Shown: in pieces, positions 1-10,400 of the stretch | Position numbering within the stretch: the first letter of the stretch is position 1 | Layout: every line of letters begins with the position of its first letter | Assembly: GCF_030269925.1 (NCBI RefSeq) | Contig: NC_085117.1 | Span: forward strand, 558,001 to 622,000 | From: Bombyx mori | Taxonomy: Eukaryota; Arthropoda; Insecta; Lepidoptera; Bombycidae | DNA length: 64,000 nucleotides | Direction: 5' to 3' | Program-made: the position numbers and the translations under genes | The notes under the pieces: model-generated | The model's input: only the letters and a program-made list of their open reading frames with translations | Databases searched by the model: none | Told to the model about the DNA's origin: nothing

Positions 1-188
1 GTGCAAAGTTTACTGCAACAGTTATCATTAAAATTGCTTTCATGGTTTATTCTCAAATTTATTTCGTATTGTTACACGGGTTCTGGTTAATAAAAATTCT
101 GCCGAAGTACAAATTAAAACTCTATTTAACTTAGAAAACTCACAGAACAGTTTACAATTCGTAATTCGCTTTTTCCGCTTTGCTCCAA

Positions 189-452
189 ATCGCATATTAT
201 AATTTGCGTAATTATTGGTGGTAAGACCTCTTATGAGTCCGCACGGGTAGGTACCACCACCCTGCCTACTTCTACCGTGAAGCAGTAATGCGTTTTGTTT
301 TGAAGGGTGGGGCAGCCGTTGTAAAAGAAAAACCTTAGAGCTCATATCTCAAGGTGGGTGGCGCATTTACGTCGTAGATGTCCTATGGGCGCCAGTAACC
401 AATTAACACCAGGAGGGCTGAGAGCTCGGTCAACCATATACGCAAAAAAAAA
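189..452 (+). repeat. SINE tail fragment (family A)
   Basis: First of many copies of a roughly 240 bp sequence that starts near CTGGTGGTAGGACCTC and ends in CATCTAAGCAATAAAA. In complete copies (for example 10311-10752) this is the 3' two thirds of a tRNA-headed SINE, probably Bm1-type; here the head is missing. Confidence 0.8.
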
Positions 453-529
453 TGCAGTCCTTAAAACCTAAAGCTTAATTCTATATCTTAAAACCAAAAT
501 AAATAATACCACCCAGAAATATATTTTTT

Positions 530-640
530 ATTGGCTTTGTAGGCAGCCGAGCATACGTCCCACCCGATGATGAGTGGTTACCGTCGCACATGGGCATCAT
601 CAATGCCAGGAGCAGAGCCTAGCCCAGCAGAGCATACCAT
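530..640 (-). repeat. Family C repeat fragment
   Basis: Copy of a second abundant repeat; its sense strand ends in CTACAAGGGCAATAAAA. Key shared block: CCACCTGATGGTGAGTGG, here diverged. Probably the 3' end of a LINE or SINE. Confidence 0.65.
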
Positions 641-944
641 TAAAATGCCATAAAATGCATTATGCAAAATAAAAATTTGCTGTCGCAGTATGCCATTCTC
701 TGATACGTTTCTTACTTTGGTGATACTCATAGGAAGAGAAGGTTTAACTATTCCACGCCATTGTATCAATGTCAATGTGTGTTATGGCTTGATAATCAAC
801 TGGATAGGACCCAGTAAGTCATATTGTAATAGGATAGTTTTATATCAAGATTTTTCTGGGCCGCTCTGCTGTAGCCGCTGGTAGATTACTCAGTAAGCTG
901 CACTTTCAATTTTAATCTACTATAGCTGTGTTATATCCATTATT

Positions 945-1260
945 ATTATTATTATTATTATATACATATTATCCACAATCTGCCTACAAAGAATATTGCG
1001 GTATTTTGGTCATGTTGCACATAGGGATACCAGCAATTTGGAACGCCTTGTGGTGACCGGTAAAATAGAGGGAAAAAGGCCTAGGGGTAGAGGTCCCAAA
1101 CGATGGTCGGACCAAATAGCGGAGGAACTGGGGATACCTATCAGCGACGCACTCCACCGGGCTGCAGGGCGGGATCGATGGAGACAGTTGGTTGACGAAA
1201 TCGGACGGAGTCACGATCCTCAGCAGTGAGGGACTGATCGAAGAGAGAGAGAGATAGCTG
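945..1260 (+). mobile_element. RTE-like LINE 3' end
   Basis: Codons 996-1229 encode the last part of a LINE reverse-transcriptase protein (RYFGHVAHRDTSNLERLVV, GKRPRGRGPKRWSDQI) and stop at 1227-1229. The same C-terminus occurs in the larger LINE at 45690-47118. A TAT/TTA microsatellite (943-961) marks the 5' truncation. Confidence 0.8.
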
Positions 1261-1336
1261 TGTTTACTTTAGTCGCTAAAGTGTTTATAAATAAAAGACA
1301 CAAGAATGAAATCACAACATAATATAATAAAGATGT

Positions 1337-1342
1337 ATTTAA
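1337..1342 (-). terminator. Skp2: Candidate SKP2 polyadenylation signal
   Basis: ATTAAA on the minus strand about 70 nt downstream of the SKP2 stop codon. The minus strand here is AT-rich, so chance occurrence is possible. Confidence 0.35.
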
Positions 1343-1413
1343 TTCGATCACATTTGTATAATGTAAGGTTTTCTATAACTTAAATAAAAATAAAATACAT
1401 ACATAAAATATAC

Positions 1414-4400
1414 TCAGTCTCTGGTTCTTAATCCCCACACTGAAGAGCGGCGCGTGCCGACCGTGGGCCTCGCTATGGCGCTGAGAACGGAAACAATAAC
1501 GATCTAAAGATATATTTTTTAAGAAAAATGTTATTATGTTTTTTTCAATGGATTTTATGACCTGGCAACTAAGACCTTTAGGTTTATGAAAAATGATGGA
1601 GTAAAATGAAATGAAATGAGAGTGATTAATTTGAGACATTAATCAACTGGGATAAAATATAATCTCAGTAAAATGGTGGTCGTTTACTGAGACTTTTTCA
1701 GTGGAGGATCCCGAGAAGTTACGTCCAGTGGTTTTGTTTAATTTTCCCACGTTTGTGCACTCTCAAGCCTTGTTCGGACTAGGCGAGCATTTTAGTCGAG
1801 TACCGAGTAATTTAGTAGCTAAATGTGTCTGAGCACCAAAAATTTAGTCGAGAAGGTTAGTAAATAATTTAGTCAAGTCAATCCATTTTGTTCTATTTTT
1901 TCGGGCGAGTAGTTTAGCCACTAAATTACTCGGCGCTCGACTAAACTAATCGCCTAATCCGAACAAGGCTTCATAGATACTAAACAGTTAATAAACCACC
2001 GTTATTACACGTTATTACAACTTTGAAAAACACTAAATCAACGGATTTCAGTCACTAAGGAAACTTGGGTTTTTCTTTAATAAATACCTGAACATGAAGT
2101 GGTTGATCTGGATCGATGGTAGATTGGCTTTTAATAAACTAAGATTTGGAGCTTGCAGCATCCCCCAAACTTCTAGGTATCGCAGAGAAGGCATCGCTGA
2201 CAATTTACTGCAACAATGTTAGTTTACGAATAAATCTAGAGTTTACTTGAACATAGTATTGAGGAGTGAAAGGATATTTGGTTTAAGCGACATTTAACTT
2301 GGTAATTAAAGGTGCAAAATCTATTGTTTGGTGTTATCATCACGGTTAGACCGTATTCGAGGAATTACACCCGCTAAAAACGACGACTAAAAATATTTTT
2401 AGTATGTTGGAGACAGTCATTAGTTTGGTAGCTAAAGGAAACGCAGCACGATTCCCGAGAGATGGCAGCGCCGTCGGAACTCGGCTAACCTCGTGCTACG
2501 ACAGAGCCTAGCCGATGGAGGCGAGTGGACGCCATCACACTTACCAACCAGCATTCTTGAAGAGCGGCGCCTCCGTCCTAAGAACTGTCATTCGTTTTCG
2601 TTTGCTAACGTCAAAAGAAGATTTCTAGATTGTTCTAAGATAACAAACGTGATTGGTGTACTCAATATTTCTCTTAGCTCGGTCACCCTATTCGCCCCTA
2701 CGATGTCTGACGATGGTGTTAATAGTTGTGGCCTCTCCGACATATGTATGGACACTTACGAAAGCGTATGTCCGGAGAGCATGTAGCAGCGACTGAGGGC
2801 CGCGTGCTCGAGCCTGCCCAGGGTCACCAGACTCTGCAGCGCGCGGGGGGTCAGCCGCGAGCAGTCCGACAGGTCCAGCTCGGCCAGGCGCGGGCAGCGC
2901 GCGCACAGCCGCTCCGTCACTGGGGAACACAGAATATAGAGTGAAAACGCTTATTCCATATTACTTACAGGATCGAAAACTTCTTAGAAATTATTTTGAT
3001 GAGTTTCATAGACAAGTTTGAAGTCGTCGTGGCCTAAAAGATAAGAGGAATTATTTGAGACGATTCCATCATCTCGTATTTATCATCGCACCACCCGCCA
3101 TCGGAGCTGAGGTCATCCATACTACCTGAAGCCACTGCGTCCTTATCTTTCTTCAAACGAAGCTTGTGGAGAGTACTTAACGGTAGGCAGCGGCTTGGCT
3201 CTGCCTATGCTGAAGTCCATGGGCAACGGTAACTATTCACCATCAGGTGGGCCGTATACTCGTCTGCCTACAAGGGCAATGAAAAAAAAACGTCCGGTGC
3301 ATTCGTATGTTTTTTCCCTACCTATTCTGGTAAGCTCGAAGATACTTAGATGGGTGGACGAGCCCACGGCCCAACTGGTGTTGAGTGGTTTTCGGAGCCC
3401 ATAGACATCTACAACGTAAATGCGCCACACACCTTGAGATATAAGCTCTAAGGTCTCAGTATAGTTACAACGGCTGCCTCACCCTTCAAACCGAAACGCA
3501 TTACTGCTTCACGGCAGAAATGGAGGGCGGTGGTACCTACCCGCGCGGACTCACAAGACTTCCTACCACCAGTAAAGGTTCTCCGGATCATATTAATTGC
3601 TTACACTCATCAGTCATAATCCTGGCTCCGCCGAGGTTGAGCCGCTGCAGCCGGCGCGGCAACATGTCCACCAGCACCTGGAGAGCCGCCTCGCTCAGAT
3701 TGCACCACGATATATTCAAGGACTGTAGGCTGAAAATTCCAAGGGGGTCTCGTCATGAATTTTCCAAACAGATACATAATATTGTAACGCCGGTAAGAAT
3801 AACGCCATCTATCGCCGAATAGTCGAATGAGTATAAAAATACGTACAATGCCATCTATTGTCAAATAGCGGAAACACAATACCCGAAATGCGTGGAATAT
3901 TCTGGAAAATTCTAGGGATGCGGTATCGGCTATAAAAGCGTTGCAGAGACGGCACGCAGTCAGTCAGTAATCGGAACTACTCGAAGCGAAACAGAGAACG
4001 GATCACCCGAAGGGAAGCGGAAGAAGAAGTGTTCTGTGAGTGTTTTAAGTGATAAATAGTTTTAAGTTGTACTTCGGTGGACCATTTATTCATCCCGAAC
4101 CCCAGCGCTTCACAATATAATTTGTATACATATTACTAATGTGAAAATGTTTTAGGATTTTTTTTTATTTTTTTATATTTTTTTTATTGCTTAGATGGAT
4201 GGACGAGCTCACAGCCCACCTGATGTTAAGTGGTTACTGGAGCCCATAGACATCTACAACGTAAATGCGCCACCCACTCGAGATATAAGTTCTAAGGTCT
4301 CAGTATAGTTACGACGGCTACCCCACCCTTCGAACCGAAATGCATTACTGCTTCACGGCGGAAATAGGCGGGGTGGTGGTACCTACCCGTGCGGACTCCC

Positions 4401-7400
4401 AAGAGGTCCTACCACCAGTAATAATTTGCAATCAAAGTTTCCTGTTACGTTCCATAAAATATAAAATTAGTTAAAAGATAATTTAGTTTTAATGGCATAG
4501 ATGAATGAATCAGCTCATGATTCAAATTACCTAAAAAGTTATCAGAGCCCGTAGGCATCAGCACATCGTGAGTGGACCTGCAGATGCCATCTTGAGACAT
4601 GAGCTCGGAGTGCCACCCTTCAAACCGAAACGGATTACTGCTTCACAGCAGAAACAGGCGGGGTGGTGGCAGCTACTGCTCTCACAAGACCTTCCACCAC
4701 TAGTGATTAAATACTAGACAAGGTATTTTTGGCTAGGATAAGGACTAATAGACCGATCTATTAATGTAAGCAAATAAAACTCACTTCACACATCCCTCAA
4801 GTAACGCTCTCGACCCTTCTGCGGTAATCCCTTGTGCCATTGTCATGTTTAATGTCTCCAAATTTGTACATCTACCTGAAAACACAATTACATAACTTGT
4901 TATTACAGCTGTAGACCGCGGACATCACCCAGCAAATTGTTTAATTGTTTAATGTATATTGTAAGTGAAATTATTTTATTTATATTATTTTATTTTATAC
5001 AGTAAGCTGTCTTAAGATATTCTACCGTAGTTTTGAGAAAAGTAATTTCCGTGCAAATTACCCGTGGTTAATCACAAGACGTCCTACCATACTATACTGT
5101 TACGCCGGTAATAGTAACGCCATCTATCGCCGAATAGTCAAACGGATATCGAAGGACCTAGAACGCTCGAGAAGTACAACGCCATCTATTGTCACCTAGC
5201 GGGAACTACAACTACTAGAGATGTGTGGAATATTCTTGATAATTGTAGGGATGTGGTATCGGCTATAAAAGCGTTGCAGAGACGGCACGCAGTCAGTCAA
5301 TAATCGGAACTACTCGAAGCGAAACAGCGAACGGATCACCTGAAGCGAAGCGGAAGAAGCGAATTGAGAGTTCTAAGTGTTGAATACAGTTTTTCAAGTT
5401 GTCCTTTGGTGAAATTTTATTTATCCCGAACCCTCAGCACGTAACAATACTATACGCTGTAGAGATATACGACAAAGGGAAGATCTTCCGCCGAGCGGGT
5501 GATATTTGCTTGGTAGACCGACGGTCCGAATATTGCTGTTCGGAACTTGTATATATGCGAGCTTATCTTGAAAATGTCGTAAGCGAGATTCAGGCATCTG
5601 TCAAATATCTTGTGTTCTTACCGCTACATACGCACAGGACCAATCCAGGAGCCACTCACCCAGGATAGCGCAGGTAGTGTCAGCAACGTTCACACTCTCC
5701 AAGCTCAACTTCTTCAAGCCGGGACAGTTCTCCAGCAGCCGGTCCAAAGTCTCCAGCTGTATCGAGCACATGCTCAGGTCTAAATATTGGACGCGGGACG
5801 GCGCTGTTGACCCCGAGCACCACGAACCGATCTGAAATAAAAAGTTTTATTTATTTATTGCCGTATAGGGCAAACGAGCATACGGCCCACCTGATGGTGA
5901 GCGGTTACCATGAAGTGTGTATACTTATATATTATAGCATAGCATAGCATATCATTTGGTATATAACATAATTAATAGGTGTAATCTCGTATGTCCCCCT
6001 AATAAGGCGGACCACCCAGAAACATAGGCTTCTTCATAATTGTAAACTAGGATTAAGATGATAATTAAACATGGAATACACGCAAGAAGACGTTTTTCTT
6101 TAACACCTCCAAATGTACAACATTACAATCGTCGCCCATGGACTTAAGCAATACCAGGGGCAGAGCCAAGCCGCTGCCGCGGGGGCACGAGTAGCGCCAT
6201 CTGTCGTCAAATAGCAGAAACGACTGGTGCTATCGGGAATGTTCTCGATATTTGTAAACTTGTCGTGTGGAGTGTCCGAGCTGTACTGTACTGTAAAATA
6301 GAGTTTTTTGTGTTCTCCAGTTGGAGCACCGGGTAATGAATACTCCAGAGGATCCTAAGGATCCAGAGGGTCCAAGTTCGAAGGGGAATGGCGGCGAGTA
6401 GCGGGCGAAGCGCGGACGTACACTCGTGTGTCCACTTCGACGGTTGTGCGTGAACTCATAGATAATACACACAAATTAGTTACATATTAGATAAGCAACT
6501 CGAACACTCAACAAAAATGTTTACGGGCATCGGCCACTAGATGGCTTCGCTTCGATTAGTTTCTCATTGCTCCTGTAGATGGCAGTAACATATTTATTAC
6601 CTATCCTATCCTATATTTTATTTTAGTGAAGGATTTTGTAAATTTTCAGAAACCACAAATTGATAAAATTTAATCAATTTGTCTATAGCAGATAAAGACT
6701 TGTATGATTTATTATTTTTTTATTTTCCGTGTTTAGTTGTAAATGATAATAATTTAATGAAGAACGATTAGAGGCAGCTCACCTCCGAGCTGGCCAGTCT
6801 GACTATGACCGGCTTCCTGTCCAGGATCTTCCCCAGGGCGTCTCTAGCTATCGCCTTGTTGCCGAGGTCCAGCCGCTGCCACAGCGTCTCGTCCGAAGCT
6901 ATTCGGTACCACCTGGGACCGAACACACGTACCCACGTTATAGTGAATCGATAACCGACTGCACGTTGGAGGTGTTACTGATGTTCTAATTGTCACATGT
7001 CTACTTTAGTAATATTAGTTTTATTTTTCCAACTGGAAAGGCAAAGGTATCATCGTACCATACAGCCTAATCTTTTTTTGATGACACGTATGATATTAGT
7101 ACGGATGTCCGTCGTAATTATAACCAGCTCACTCACTAGCCCACTCACAAACCAAGCCGTACTGAGTTGTTACTGAGACTGATAGGTCCGAACTCAGAGA
7201 GAATTCAAGTGAATTACCTCTTACAGACGAGCATGCAGTGCGCGAGCGTGCGCTTGGGCAGCCAGCGGAACACGCTCAGGATCATCTCGTCCGAGAGCAC
7301 CGAGAAGGAGTCCGCGCCGCAGCGGCGGGGGGCGGCGCCCCGGGGCTGCGCCGGCCTCCGCGCGGGGGACGACGCTGCGGACAAAGTCACCGAGTTGATA

Positions 7401-10400
7401 TGTGTGGCAGGTAGCCATTATACAACAACGCAATATTTTTGACAAATGCCTGAATCTCGCTTACGACATTTTCAAGATAAGCTTGCATATATACAAGTTC
7501 CGAAGAATAACATTCGGACCGTCGGTCTACCGAGAAATATCACCCGCTCAGAGGAAGATCTTCCCTTTGTCTTATACCTTACTTTAGATCCTCTTTCTTC
7601 GTCACAACTTAATCTAAACGCAAGGACATGGGTTAAGTTTCAGTTTTACAGTGCATAAGCTTCGCAGAAATAGACAGGGTGGTGGTACTTACTGGTGCAG
7701 ATTCGCAAGACACCCTCTCGCCGGTATATTTAATGAAGTTAACAACATGAAATACCCTTGTAGACCAGACCGGGCCCCAACTATCTCCCTATCAGCAAGC
7801 CCCAGCCCCATGGATAATATGAATGCTTGGACAAAGTCAACTAACGTGTCCTGACTGGGCTGGGATGCGCCCGCTGCTCCCTGGGCACGTAGGCGCTGAT
7901 GCACTGCGCCAGCGGGGTCTCCTCGTCAAACGCGATCCCTTCCACTAGAGTCGTCTCACAGTCCGTCTGCTGCAGCGGTTTGCCTGCAAAACATCAATGG
8001 AGTTTGAATTTACTTTAAGACTGCTTCTTAAGCAAAACTAGTGACCTCATATACATATACACATTTTACTGGTGGTAGGACCTCTTTTGAGTCCGAGCGG
8101 GTAGGTACCAGCGCCCTGCCTATTTCTGCCGTGCAGCAGTAATGCGTTTCGGTCTGAAGGGAAGAGCGGCCGCTGTAACTATACTGAGATCCTAGAATTT
8201 ATATCTCAAGGTGGGTGGCGGTAACTACGTTGTAGATGTCTGTGGGCTCCAGCAACCACTTAACACCAGACGGGCTGTGAGCTCGTCCACCCATCTATAC
8301 AATAAAAATAAAACGTGCCCGCGCTAAGACACATGCATACAGGTCTACACCTAATACATGTAATCGAACTGTCGATATTTCGATGTTCGGCACTTTATAC
8401 GCGTTAATAGAGGGTCGATATACCGACGGTAAGCGCTTTAACGGTTAAACCGTAAATTTACTTTAATTAGTATTTGTTGAATGGATGTTCCGTCAAAGTG
8501 AGTATAACTCCGGTACCGGTCAGTGACCCCGCGCCCCACTGAAGCCGCTCGGTCATTGACCCCGCGGCTCTACATTTTATTTATTGTATTACTAATGAAA
8601 CCCAGTCCACTGTGACTATAACTGATATATGAAGACATATCTTTTTTTTTTTATTGCCTTTGTAGGCAGACGAGCATACGGCCCACCTGATGGTAAGTGG
8701 TCACCGTCGCTCATGGACGTCAGCAATGCCAGGGGCAGAGCTAAGCCGCTGCCTATCTTAAGCTTACTCGCGCGCCACCTGTCGTGGCTACGAGAATATC
8801 ACTGACTGGGTGCTGCAGTGATTAGGATAGATCGGTGTAAACCTGTGTGGAACAGCGCCCCTAGCGGAAAACGTTCCAACTCCATACAAAATTGAGTTAA
8901 CTTTTACGTTATCACCATAACCACTTAGCACCAGGTGGGCTGTGAGCTCGTCTACCCATCTAAGCAGTAAAAAAAATATATGCCGTATTGGGAGAGGCCT
9001 ACGTCCAGCAGTGGACAACAATGGGCTAATGATGATGATGACGATGATTTTTGTAAAATTTTTAAGTTATTTTTTTTTTGATAAGGTATATTATATTGTT
9101 AGGTGAAGAAAGTAATGCATGAAAGAGGAGTGCACGCGGTAGAGATGCGAACGTTGAGATGGATGTGTGGAGTGGACAAGAATGGACAAGATAAGGAATG
9201 AGTATAGCAGAGGAAGTGTGATAGTAGCCCCGGTAATCAACAAATCAAAGAGCGGACGGTTAGCGTGGTATGGACATGTGCTGCGTAACGACGAAACTCA
9301 CGCATGTGACTAGAAGATGTATGGAAATGGTAGTGCAAGGTAGAGGGGGAAGAGGACAACCGAAGAAGACATGGATGGAGTGTGTGAATGACGAGATGAG
9401 AGAGAGGAGTGAGTGTTGAAATGACGGTTGATAGAAGAGACTGGAAGAGAAAAATTAGCTGTGCCGACCCCAACTAGTGGGATAAGTTGGAGAAAAAGAA
9501 GGTACATTCTCTTTTTTTTAAATATGTGAATATAAACTCAGCGCTAAAAAGTTTAATTTCAGGTTTGTTACTGACAGTACATGTGATGTTACAAGCACTA
9601 TACAGTTTTATTCTTCGGGGAATGATATTAATTAAAACCAAAATGCTTACTAGGAAATAATTAGAACATACATATGCATAATTTTAATAGAATAGTGTTA
9701 TTACATGGTTGACTTGGTGGTGCAGTAAGTTAGAACGCCTGACTGTTTTCGTGGAGAATCATGTGTTTGATTACCACATTGGGCAAACATACTTGTAATA
9801 AACAATTTTGTTTGGTGTTTGTCAGGGTGTTTATTATCTATATATGTATATTTAAAAGTATGTCAGTCCTGTAATACAGGGAATCCTAAATTGGGGCTGG
9901 ATGATAGTGCATGATTTGTTCTCAATTTCTATCCTATTATTAATATCAGGCATGCAAATAGATAGACTGATAGAGATACAGTTATCAATACTAGTACTTA
10001 GACTAGATCCTCTTTAAGCAGGATGGAAAGTATTCGTACTGTTATATCCCTAGCCTGTATAGACTAATGCTTACCAAACACCTTACTCATCATAAGCTCT
10101 CTCACAGTGATTTCATGAGAACATACCAGGCTCAGTTCGGGTCAGATATTCATTGAAGTGAGACGTTTACCAATTTTCCTCACTATTTCTAAATTCTTTT
10201 ATTATAATTAATTATTCATTAAAAATATTGTGTAGTTTCGAATAAATCCTTTTTTTTTAAAAAGTTCGGCCTTCTCACTACTAACAGTACCCTGGACCAT
10301 AGTCGTCGTTGAAGTCGTCGTGGCCTAACGGATAAGACGTCCGGTGCATTCGTGTTGAACGATGCATCGGTGTTCGAATCCCGCAGGAGGGTACCAATTG

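Noticed and set aside
7221..7445. 74-codon minus-strand frame over SKP2 exon 6
   Set aside because: Wrong frame; the F-box is read in another frame, with GC-rich sequence keeping this one open.
10311..10390. tRNA gene
   Set aside because: Same reason; it is the head of a SINE present several times in the window.
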